This document shows, one piece after another, positions 1-5,173 of a stretch of DNA of 8,708 nt (positions are counted from its first letter, which is position 1; every line of letters begins with the position of its first letter). The position numbers and the translations under genes are program-made. The notes below the pieces were generated by a model. That model was not told the DNA's origin. It did no database searches and saw nothing but the letters and a program-made list of their open reading frames with translations. The DNA is taken from NCBI GenBank assembly GCA_021823635.1, contig JAKANT010000043.1, positions 1 through 8,708 on the forward strand, given 5' to 3'. The DNA is from Pseudomonadota bacterium. GTDB taxonomy: Bacteria; Pseudomonadota; Gammaproteobacteria; Burkholderiales; Burkholderiaceae_F.

Positions 1-285
1 GTGTTCGAGATGGAAGACATCAATTCCGAGTTCGGCGATACCGACGTCGTGCTGGTGCTGGGCGCCAACGACGTGGTCAATCCGGCGGCCAAGGACCCGA
101 AGTCGCCGATCGCCGGCATGCCGATTTTGGAGGCGTACAAGGCGCGCCAGATCATCGTCAACAAACGCTCGATGGCGGCCGGTTACGCGGGCCTGGACAA
201 CGAGCTGTTCTACATGGACAAGACGATGATGGTGTTCGGCGACGCGAAGAAGGTCGTCGAGGACATGGTCAAGGCGCTCGCGTAG
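1..285 (+). CDS. pntB: NAD(P) transhydrogenase subunit beta, C-terminal fragment (5' part outside window)
   Basis: This is the last 94 codons of the beta subunit of the membrane-bound, proton-translocating NAD(P) transhydrogenase, which uses the proton gradient to drive hydride transfer from NADH to NADP+. Only the soluble NADP(H)-binding domain III tail is present. It shows GANDVVNPAA, then the loop with KRSMAAGYAG, then the MVFGDAKK segment before the C terminus, all diagnostic of PntB. The GTG at base 1 is an internal valine codon and not a start; the full family length is about 460 residues and the membrane part lies to the left of the window. The stop is TAG. The next gene on the same strand starts 75 bp later, after a GC-rich hairpin, so it may or may not share the transcript. 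Family identity is certain from the motifs; catalytic competence of the whole protein cannot be judged from this end. Confidence 0.96.
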   Translation: MFEMEDINSEFGDTDVVLVLGANDVVNPAAKDPKSPIAGMPILEAYKARQIIVNKRSMAAGYAGLDNELFYMDKTMMVFGDAKKVVEDMVKALA

Positions 286-301
286 CCGCGCGCCGCTATC
301 G

Positions 302-330
302 GGCCGCGGCGGGCACGGGCGCCGCCGGCC
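302..330 (+). terminator. GC-rich hairpin after pntB, possible weak terminator
   Basis: GGCCGCGGCG at 302-311 pairs with CGCCG-C-CGGCC at 320-330: a 10-bp stem with a single bulged C (325) and an 8-base loop. It starts 16 bp after the pntB stop. There is no T-tract behind it, so it is not a standard intrinsic terminator; it could stabilise the pntB 3' end or attenuate readthrough. In sequence this GC-rich such a stem can also arise by chance. Confidence 0.3.
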
Positions 331-346
331 GCGCGCATCGCGCTTG

Positions 347-352
347 CATAAT
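347..352 (+). promoter_or_regulatory. possible -10 element of the TAXI gene
   Basis: CATAAT matches the sigma70 -10 consensus TATAAT at five of six positions and is the most AT-rich spot in the pntB-TAXI spacer. Its last base is 8 nt from the ATG at 361, where no Shine-Dalgarno sequence is seen. If it is used, the transcript would start at or almost at the AUG (leaderless). No convincing -35 box lies 16-18 bp upstream, so this is only a candidate. Confidence 0.25.
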
Positions 353-360
353 CGGCGCCG

Positions 361-1713
361 ATGCCGCGCCTGCTTCGCCATACGCTGCTTTCCGCGCGCG
401 ACTTGCTGGCCAGCGCTGGCCCGCTGATCGTGCTCGGCGCTTTGCTGCTCGCGGCCGCGTATGCGTGGCTGCAGCCGATGCCGCCGCGCCGTGTGGTGCT
501 GGCCACCGGCCCGGAAAACAGCGCCTATGCCGAATTCGGCAAACGCTACGCGCAGGAACTGGCGCGCTTCGGCGTGACCGTCGAGCTGCGCGGCACGCAG
601 GGCGCGGCGGACAACTTGCGGTTGCTGCGCGACGAGACGCAACGCGTCGATCTGGCATTCGTGCAGGGCGGCGCGAGCGATGCGCTGTACGCGGTGGACG
701 ATGCGCACGACGGCGCCGAACTCGCGTCGCTCGGCGCGCTGTTCTACGAGCCGGTATGGCTGTTTTACCGCGACGACGCTGCGCGGCGCGTGCGCTCGGG
801 CACGCCGCTCACCGAGCTGGCGCATTTCGCCGGACTGCGCGTGAACGTCGGCGCCGACGGCGACGGGGCCGCCAACCTGGTGGCCAAGCTGCTGCACGCC
901 AATCGCATCGCGCCGGATGCGCTCGCGCTCGGCCGCCTGCCGCCCACGCCCGCGGTGGTGGCGTTCCTCGCCGGCGAGCTCGATGCGCTGGTGTTCGTCT
1001 CGGCGCCGGAATCGCCGCTGGTGCAGATGCTGCTGATGACGCCGGGCGTGCGCCTGTTCGACTTCGCGCAGTCCGAGGCGTACGCGCGCCGCTTCGCCTT
1101 CCTGTCGGCGCTGACGCTGCCGCGCGGCGTGGTCGACCTGGCCGCGAACGTACCGCCGGCCGACGTGCGGCTGATCGCCGCTACTACGCGCCTGGTGGCG
1201 CGCGCCGATACGCATCCGGCGCTGGTGCAGTTGTTCGTGCAGGCCGCAGCGCGCATCCACGGCGGCACCGGCTGGTTCGCGCGCGCCGGGCAGTTTCCGC
1301 GCGGCGAGGATCCGGAGCTGCCGTTGGCGGAGGAGGCGGCGCGCTTCTATCGCAGCGGCACGCCGCTCGCGCAGCGCTACCTGCCTTTCTGGCTGGCGAA
1401 CCTGATCGACCGCATGTGGGTGGCGCTGCTGTCGATCGTCGCGGTGCTGATTCCGGCCTCGCGCATCGTGCCGCCGCTGTACGAGTTCCGCATCCGCTCG
1501 CGCGTGTTCCGCTGGTACGCGCAACTGCGCGCGATCGAAGAGGCGCTGGCGGCGCGCGAGCGTGCGCCGGCGCAACTGCTGGCCGACCTCGATGCGCTGG
1601 ACGAACGGGTCGGCCGCATCACCGTGCCGCTGTCGCACGCCGACGAGCTGTACGCGCTGCGCAGCCACATTGAGCTGGTACGCGCGCGGCTGCGACAGGC
1701 GGGCGCGGCCTGA
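361..1713 (+). CDS. TAXI-family TRAP transporter solute-binding protein, membrane-anchored form
   Basis: The 450-residue product matches the TAXI (TRAP-associated extracytoplasmic immunogenic) / NMT1-like periplasmic binding family. The mature part begins with RRVVLATGPENSAYAEFGKRYA (residues 43-64; first-lobe ligand loop) and continues with the stretch around TQGAADNLRLL (79-89), LAFVQGGASD (98-107), the second-lobe GADGDGA (164-170) and FLAGELDALVFVSAPES (202-218). Residues 19-37 form a hydrophobic N-terminal anchor. Around 350-367 a second hydrophobic segment is followed by about 80 charged residues (YEFRIRSRVFRWYAQLRAIEE onward) with helical, coiled-coil-like character. This places both ends in the cytoplasm and the binding domain in the periplasm, unlike a classic soluble binding protein. 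No TRAP permease gene (DctQ/DctM-like) lies within the window. The ligand is unknown; characterised TAXI proteins bind organic acids such as glutamate. The ATG at 361 is chosen because the anchor begins shortly after it. Neighbours are pntB upstream and pncA 17 bp downstream. Confidence 0.85.
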   Translation: MPRLLRHTLLSARDLLASAGPLIVLGALLLAAAYAWLQPMPPRRVVLATGPENSAYAEFGKRYAQELARFGVTVELRGTQGAADNLRLLRDETQRVDLAFVQGGASDALYAVDDAHDGAELASLGALFYEPVWLFYRDDAARRVRSGTPLTELAHFAGLRVNVGADGDGAANLVAKLLHANRIAPDALALGRLPPTPAVVAFLAGELDALVFVSAPESPLVQMLLMTPGVRLFDFAQSEAYARRFAFLSALTLPRGVVDLAANVPPADVRLIAATTRLVARADTHPALVQLFVQAAARIHGGTGWFARAGQFPRGEDPELPLAEEAARFYRSGTPLAQRYLPFWLANLIDRMWVALLSIVAVLIPASRIVPPLYEFRIRSRVFRWYAQLRAIEEALAARERAPAQLLADLDALDERVGRITVPLSHADELYALRSHIELVRARLRQAGAA

Positions 1714-1720
1714 CTCTTTT

Positions 1721-1726
1721 GGGAGG
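1721..1726 (+). promoter_or_regulatory. Shine-Dalgarno sequence deciding the pncA start
   Basis: GGGAGG lies 4 nt before the ATG at 1731, a strong if closely spaced ribosome binding site. It decides the start, because an in-frame TTG at 1719 would overlap this site and has no binding site of its own. Confidence 0.7.
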
Positions 1727-1730
1727 GACC

Positions 1731-2351
1731 ATGAGACCGACCGACCTTCTGCTGGTGATCGACGTGCAGAACGACTTCCTGCCGGGCGGCGCGCTGGCGG
1801 TGCCGCGCGGCGACGAAGTGGTGCCGTTGATCAACGCGCTGGCGCCGCGCTTCGCCAACGTGATCCTGACGCAGGACTGGCATACGCCGGGGCATGTGTC
1901 GTTCGCTTCCGCGCACGCTGGGCGCAAACCGTTCGAGACGGTCGAACTCGATTACGGCACGCAGGTGCTGTGGCCCGATCATTGCGTGATGGGCACGCGC
2001 GGTGCGGCCTTCGCCGACGGGCTGGCGGTCACGCACGCGCAGGCGATCGTGCGCAAGGGCTATCACGCGCACACCGACAGCTATTCGGCGTTCGTCGAAG
2101 CCGACCGCAAGACGCCGACCGGGCTGGCCGGCATGCTGCGCGAACGCGGCATCGCGGCCGTGTACTGCTGCGGACTGGCGACCGATTTCTGTGTGGCGTG
2201 GAGCGCGCTCGATGCGCGCGCCGCGGGCTTCGAGACGTACGTGATCGAAGACGCGTGCCGTGCGATCGACACCGCCGGATCGCTGGCGCAGGCGCGCGAG
2301 CGGCTGGCGGCGGCGGGCGTGCGCCTGATCGACAGCGGCGCGCTCCGATGA
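1731..2351 (+). CDS. pncA: Nicotinamidase (cysteine hydrolase / isochorismatase fold)
   Basis: This 206-residue enzyme should hydrolyse nicotinamide to nicotinate and ammonia, the first step of NAD salvage by the Preiss-Handler route, in the cytoplasm. The catalytic triad is visible: Asp11 in LLLVIDVQNDFLPGGAL, Lys109 in IVRKGYHAHTDSYSAF, and the nucleophile Cys154 in GLATDFCVAWSAL. The metal-site residues of nicotinamidases are also present: Asp49 and His51 in TQDWHTPGH and His84 in WPDHCVMGT. The length and motif order match E. coli PncA closely, so assignment to nicotinamidase rather than a generic isochorismatase-like hydrolase is well supported. The gene sits 17 bp after the TAXI gene and its TGA overlaps the ATG of the DUF3422 gene (ATGA), so the two are probably translationally coupled. 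With pntB two genes upstream, the neighbourhood has a pyridine-nucleotide theme. I see no dedicated promoter, so it is probably transcribed with the TAXI gene. Confidence 0.94.
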   Translation: MRPTDLLLVIDVQNDFLPGGALAVPRGDEVVPLINALAPRFANVILTQDWHTPGHVSFASAHAGRKPFETVELDYGTQVLWPDHCVMGTRGAAFADGLAVTHAQAIVRKGYHAHTDSYSAFVEADRKTPTGLAGMLRERGIAAVYCCGLATDFCVAWSALDARAAGFETYVIEDACRAIDTAGSLAQARERLAAAGVRLIDSGALR

Positions 2352-3658
2352 GCGCGCCGATTCGGCTGCCGGCCGAGCACCCGCTGCGCCGGCGGCTTGC
2401 CAACGAGGTGCACGCGCGGCCGCCGGTATCGGTGGCCGTCCCCGGCGTGGCGAGCGCGATCGCGTTGCTGCACGGGGCGGACGGTGACGACCTGGCGCCG
2501 CTCGCCGAACTGGCGCGCGCCCACGGCGTGGCGTTCGACCGTCCGGAGCATCCGCACCTGATCCTCGAGCTGCCGGGCCTGCGCGTGAAGTGGGAGCGGC
2601 ACAGCGAGTTCACCAGTTATGTCTTCGTGCGCGGGCTGCCGGGGGCACGCCTTGAAGACTTCGAATCGCTGCCGACCGCGTTCGCCGCGTTGCCGCCGGA
2701 TTGGCTCGCCACGCTGCCGGGACAGACCATCGCCGCCATCGACGTGACGCTGCTGCCGGCGGGCGAGGTATCGACCGACGAAGTGGCGCGCCGCTTCGCC
2801 GGCCCGACGCTGATCGGCAGCCGCGTGTCGGACGGCGCCGGGCGCGTGTTCACCGATTTCCAGCTCACCGCCGACGGACGCAGCCGCTGGCTGGTGCTCG
2901 ATGCGGGATTCACCGCCGGCCAGCAGGCGCGGGTGACGCAACGGCTGATCGACATCGCCGTGTACCGCGTGATGGCGATGCTGGCGTTTCCGATGGCGCG
3001 CGAACTGGCCGCCGCACTGACCGCCACCGAAACGCGGCTGGCGGCGATCACGGCACGCAGCGCCGATCTGGCCGGCAAAGCGCTGCCCGAAGCGGCACGC
3101 GAAGAGCGCCAATTGCTCGACGAGTTGACCCAACTGGCGGCCGACTGCGAGAAAGGTGTCGCGGCAAGTGCGTTTCGCTTCTCCGCGGCGCAGGCGTACT
3201 GGGACATCGTCACTCAACGCGTGGCCGAGTTGCGCGAGGCGCGCGGCGGCGGGCTGCCGACGGTCGGCGAGTTTCTGTCGCGGCGGCTGGCGCCGGCGAT
3301 GGCCACCGTGGTCGCCACCGCGCGCCGGCAGCGGGAGCTGTCGGCGCGGGTGGCGCGCGCCGCCGGCCTGCTGCGCACGCGTGTCGATCTGGCGCGCGAA
3401 GAGCAGAACCAGCGCCTGCTGGCGGCGATGGAACGGCGCGGCAAACTGTCGCTGCGCCTGCAGCAGACGGTGGAAGGGCTGTCGGTGGCGGCCATTACCT
3501 ACTACGCGGTCGGTTTGGTCGCGTATCTGGCCAAGCCGCTCGCGCGCGTCTGGCCGGTGCTGGAGCCGGAGTGGATCACGGCGGCCTCGATTCCGGTGCT
3601 CGCATTCGCGATCTGGCGCGGCGTGCATCGCATCCGGCGCGAGCTGACCGGCGCGTGA
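2348..3658 (+). CDS. DUF3422 family membrane protein, function unknown
   Basis: A 436-residue protein recognisable as DUF3422 by its N-terminal signature HPLRRRLANEVHARPP (residues 11-26) and by the C-terminal VEGLSVAAITYYAVGLVAYL (375-394). Residues 1-210 look like a mixed alpha/beta cytoplasmic domain. Residues 215-375 are strongly helical and charged, with probable coiled coils (RQLLDELTQLA near 254; ARRQRELSARVARAAGLLRTR near 325). Two hydrophobic segments follow at about 378-395 and 408-424, ending in a short basic tail. This large soluble domain, helical neck and two C-terminal membrane helices resembles the CorA-type topology, but there is no GMN motif and I do not claim homology. The start is ATG 2348 because the family signature begins 10 residues in; the frame stays open far upstream only as a shadow of pncA and the TAXI gene. 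The ATG overlaps the pncA stop and no strong ribosome site precedes it, which points to coupling. No biochemical role is known to me for the family. Confidence 0.9.
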   Translation: MSAPIRLPAEHPLRRRLANEVHARPPVSVAVPGVASAIALLHGADGDDLAPLAELARAHGVAFDRPEHPHLILELPGLRVKWERHSEFTSYVFVRGLPGARLEDFESLPTAFAALPPDWLATLPGQTIAAIDVTLLPAGEVSTDEVARRFAGPTLIGSRVSDGAGRVFTDFQLTADGRSRWLVLDAGFTAGQQARVTQRLIDIAVYRVMAMLAFPMARELAAALTATETRLAAITARSADLAGKALPEAAREERQLLDELTQLAADCEKGVAASAFRFSAAQAYWDIVTQRVAELREARGGGLPTVGEFLSRRLAPAMATVVATARRQRELSARVARAAGLLRTRVDLAREEQNQRLLAAMERRGKLSLRLQQTVEGLSVAAITYYAVGLVAYLAKPLARVWPVLEPEWITAASIPVLAFAIWRGVHRIRRELTGA

Positions 3659-3727
3659 CGCGCGCCGCGAGCGTGCGGTTTCATGGCCGGGGCGCGCTCG
3701 CGCGCGGGCGGTCGAATCTGGACTGCG

Positions 3728-3741
3728 AAGCCCCGGCTTTT
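3728..3741 (+). terminator. short terminator-like hairpin with T-run after the DUF3422 gene
   Basis: AAGCCCCGGCTTTT forms a small stem (AAGC over GCTT, possibly extended by one tight C-G pair) followed directly by two more T residues. It lies 70 bp after the DUF3422 stop and 41 bp before the next start, where a terminator would be expected. The stem is very short, so efficiency would be low. Confidence 0.3.
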
Positions 3742-3768
3742 CCGCGTGCCGCGGCCATGCGCGCGCGG

Positions 3769-3774
3769 CAAGAT
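3769..3774 (+). promoter_or_regulatory. possible -10 element of the ComFB-like gene
   Basis: CAAGAT matches TATAAT at four of six positions and ends 8 nt before the ATG at 3783, the same distance as the candidate before the TAXI gene. No Shine-Dalgarno sequence is visible and no clear -35 box is present. It is a weak candidate on its own. Confidence 0.18.
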
Positions 3775-3782
3775 CGGGCGCC

Positions 3783-4130
3783 ATGAGCGACTTCGAGTCG
3801 ATCCACAACTATTACGAGCGCGCGGTGTTCGAGGAAGTGCTGGCGCAGGCGGCCAAGCGTCGCGTCGAGGCGCGGCTGCTGGCCGACATCGCCTGCGTGG
3901 CGCTCAACCAGTTGCCGCCGCGTTACATCCGCCACGACGTCGACTTCAATTTCTACCTGACCGCCGCCGAACGCCAACACAACGCGCAACTGGTACGCGA
4001 CGCCGTGTCCTATGCCTTCGATTTCGTGGTCGCGCGCACGCGCATGAGACTGCCGCGCAACGGCCCGCAGACCGCGACCCTCACGCGCGTGGCGCGGCGT
4101 CTGGTCGCGCGTGGGCGCGCCGGCGGTTGA
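3783..4130 (+). CDS. ComFB-family protein, possible cyclic-dinucleotide receptor
   Basis: A 115-residue cytoplasmic protein without signal peptide or membrane segment. The N-terminal half carries the ComFB family pattern: FESIHNYYERAVFEEVL (residues 4-20), then DIACVALNQLPPRYI (35-49), followed by RHDVDFNFYLTAAER (50-64). The ALNxLPPRY core is the hallmark of ComFB (late competence development protein of Bacillus) and of cyanobacterial and proteobacterial relatives. The cysteine-rich segment of the Bacillus protein is not present. To my knowledge ComFB-type proteins have recently been described as receptors for cyclic di-AMP and/or cyclic di-GMP; binding by this protein is inference. The C-terminal 30 residues are basic (RTRMRLPRN, RVARRLVARGR) and outside the conserved core. 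The ATG is chosen because the conserved region begins right behind it and the frame closes soon upstream. It appears to be a single-gene unit: 124 bp from DUF3422 and 115 bp from the next gene. Confidence 0.75.
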   Translation: MSDFESIHNYYERAVFEEVLAQAAKRRVEARLLADIACVALNQLPPRYIRHDVDFNFYLTAAERQHNAQLVRDAVSYAFDFVVARTRMRLPRNGPQTATLTRVARRLVARGRAGG

Positions 4131-4136
4131 AAGGCC

Positions 4137-4208
4137 GCCGCTTCGCCGTCCGATCCCTCGATTCCGCTGTCTGTCGCACTCGGGCGGCGCGGCGACGGCC
4201 GCTTCGCC
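4137..4208 (+). repeat. 11-bp direct repeat in the spacer before the DUF2807 gene
   Basis: GCCGCTTCGCC occurs exactly at 4137-4147 and at 4198-4208, 61 bp apart, in the 115-bp spacer between the ComFB-like gene and the DUF2807 gene. Apart from this pair, a weak stem (GGCGA 4191-4195 with TCGCC 4204-4208) and a faint -10-like CATACT (4208-4213), I see nothing in the spacer. It could be a binding site pair or chance. Confidence 0.25.
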
Positions 4209-4245
4209 ATACTTGCGCGCAGCCTGCGAGACCTGCTCAGGACCG

Positions 4246-4992
4246 ATGCCATTGACCGTCACCCGGCGCGCGATCGTCGTCGCACTGCTCGTGCCGGCGC
4301 TATCGGCGGCGGGCATCGGCGTCGCCCTCGGCGGCGACGGCGCGCGCGTCGAAGGGTCGGGCAAGCAGGTCGAAGACGTGCGCCAGGTGGCGGGCTTCCG
4401 CAGGCTCGAGGTGCTGGCGCCGGTCGACGTGCAATTGCGCAATACCGGCGCCGAACGGATTACGCTGAGCGGCGACGACAACATCGTGCCGCTGGTCGAA
4501 ACCCGCGTCGCCGCCGGCCGGCTGGTCATCGACCTCCGCAAGGGGGCGTCGTTTCGCACTCGCAACCGCCTGACCGCCGTCGTCGAATTCAAGCGGCTGG
4601 ACGGCGTGCTGGTTCACGGCGCAGGCGACGTGCACGCCGACCGAGTGCAGGCCGACATCTTCGACGCCACGCTCAAGGGGTCGGGCGACGTATCCGTCGA
4701 CGAGCTGGCGGCCGAAACGGTCGCGCTGTCGATCGCCGGCAGCGGCGACTTCAAGGCCGGCGGCCGCGCCGGCACAGTGGGTGTGGTGATCGAAGGTTCC
4801 GGCGACGTGCGCATCGAGGGCCTGGCGGCCAAGACGGTCGCGGTGCGGATCGCCGGCAGCGGCGATGCCTTCGTGCACGCCACCGAGCGGCTGCAGGTCC
4901 GTATCGCCGGCAGCGGCGACGTGCGCTATCGCGGCGCGCCGCAGGTCGAGAAGACGATCGCCGGCAGCGGCGAGGTGCGGCCGTTGCGGTAA
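4246..4992 (+). CDS. Secreted DUF2807 (GIN domain) beta-solenoid protein
   Basis: A 248-residue exported protein. Residues 1-30 form a signal peptide or N-terminal anchor: TRR followed by the hydrophobic stretch AIVVALLVPALSAAGIGVALG. The DUF2807 domain opens with VAGFRRLEVLAPVDVQL (48-64), the usual first strand pair of this family, then LSGDDNIVPLVET (74-86). From residue 124 seven turns of the motif G-(S/A)-G-(D/E)-(V/F/A) follow at 124, 144, 164, 183, 203, 221 and 239, spaced 18-20 residues, as expected for the rungs of a right-handed parallel beta-helix. Members are annotated as putative auto-transporter adhesin head domains, but there is no translocator domain here, so a periplasmic or surface-attached scaffold is as likely. 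The frame is open upstream to a GTG at 4111 inside the ComFB-like gene; ATG 4246 is chosen because it places the signal peptide at the N terminus. AGGA at 4239-4242 is a weak, closely spaced ribosome site. The TAA is 1 bp from the end of the convergent hicA. Confidence 0.88.
   Translation: MPLTVTRRAIVVALLVPALSAAGIGVALGGDGARVEGSGKQVEDVRQVAGFRRLEVLAPVDVQLRNTGAERITLSGDDNIVPLVETRVAAGRLVIDLRKGASFRTRNRLTAVVEFKRLDGVLVHGAGDVHADRVQADIFDATLKGSGDVSVDELAAETVALSIAGSGDFKAGGRAGTVGVVIEGSGDVRIEGLAAKTVAVRIAGSGDAFVHATERLQVRIAGSGDVRYRGAPQVEKTIAGSGEVRPLR
4732..4973 (+). repeat. four exact 17-bp repeats encoding I-A-G-S-G-(D/E) turns
   Basis: ATCGCCGGCAGCGGCGA occurs exactly at 4732-4748, 4849-4865, 4903-4919 and 4957-4973. 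Offsets are 117, 54 and 54 bp, all multiples of three, and every copy encodes the IAGSG(D/E) turn of the DUF2807 solenoid. Identity at synonymous positions suggests recent in-frame duplication or gene conversion, though strong GC3 bias also limits codon choice. Confidence 0.8.
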
Positions 4993-4993
4993 C

Positions 4994-5173
4994 TCAGCTC
5001 AAGCCGAGGTATTTCTTGATGTGACGCGCCAGCGTCTCGTCGATCTCGTTGTGGCGCGGCACAGGCTGCTTCTGACCGGTGGCGGGATTTAGGTAAATGT
5101 CGTGCCGGGCGCCGTGGCGCAGCAAGATACACCCGGCCTGCAGCAGCTGCCGGATCAACTCGCTGCGCTTCAA
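4994..5173 (-). CDS. hicA: HicA-type toxin (mRNA interferase), TTG start
   Basis: Fifty-nine codons read on the minus strand from TTG 5173-5171 to TGA 4996-4994. The product matches HicA, which cleaves mRNA through a double-stranded-RNA-binding fold. Its N terminus is MKRSELIRQLLQAG (residues 1-14), His24 in RHGARHDIYLNP occupies the catalytic histidine position, and the conserved PVPRHNEI motif (37-44) precedes LARHIKKYLGL. Length is normal for the family. The TTG start is supported by AAGGAA 8 nt upstream and by the TTGA overlap with the hicB stop; I see no upstream ATG or GTG that fits better. Order is antitoxin then toxin, the reverse of the classical hicAB order. GC content over the pair is about 58-59% by hand count, well below the surroundings. 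The gene ends 1 bp from the stop of the convergent DUF2807 gene. Toxin activity is inferred from conserved residues. Confidence 0.87.
   Translation of the reverse strand: MKRSELIRQLLQAGCILLRHGARHDIYLNPATGQKQPVPRHNEIDETLARHIKKYLGLS

Larger units (their letters stand above)
3659..3782. other. Palindrome-rich spacer
   Basis: The 124-bp gap before the ComFB-like gene has no coding support. It contains three short perfect hairpins: GCGCG/CGCGC (3692-3696 and 3701-3705, loop CTCG), AAGC/GCTT (3728-3731 and 3736-3739) and CCGCG/CGCGG (3742-3746 and 3750-3754, loop TGC). These could end the upstream transcript or shape the leader of the next gene. In GC-rich DNA such short stems also arise by chance. 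Confidence 0.35.

Noticed and set aside
302..330. The hairpin after pntB as a strong intrinsic terminator
   Set aside because: The stem is good but no T-tract follows; it is kept only as a low-confidence entry.
465..1673. 402-codon plus-strand frame inside the TAXI gene
   Set aside because: Composition is Arg/Ala/Gly-rich with no recognisable domain; the overlapping frame encodes a clear TAXI protein.
1719..1731. TTG at 1719 as the pncA start
   Set aside because: It would place the start codon on top of the GGGAGG ribosome site that serves the ATG at 1731; the nicotinamidase fold begins right after that ATG.
1562..2347. Upstream extension of the DUF3422 frame
   Set aside because: The frame is open by chance through pncA and the TAXI tail, but the DUF3422 signature begins 10 residues after ATG 2348.
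2081..3808. 575-codon open frame on the minus strand across pncA and DUF3422
   Set aside because: Its product is rich in Arg, His and Gln with no family motif, and it lies opposite two well-recognised plus-strand genes. It is a shadow frame caused by high GC at third positions.
4111..4245. GTG at 4111 as the start of the DUF2807 gene
   Set aside because: It would put 45 unrelated residues before the signal peptide and overlap the ComFB-like gene; ATG 4246 gives a normal exported protein.
4732..4973. The repeated 17-mers as a CRISPR-like or mobile repeat array
   Set aside because: All copies are in frame and encode the solenoid turn, and the intervals are coding sequence of the same protein.
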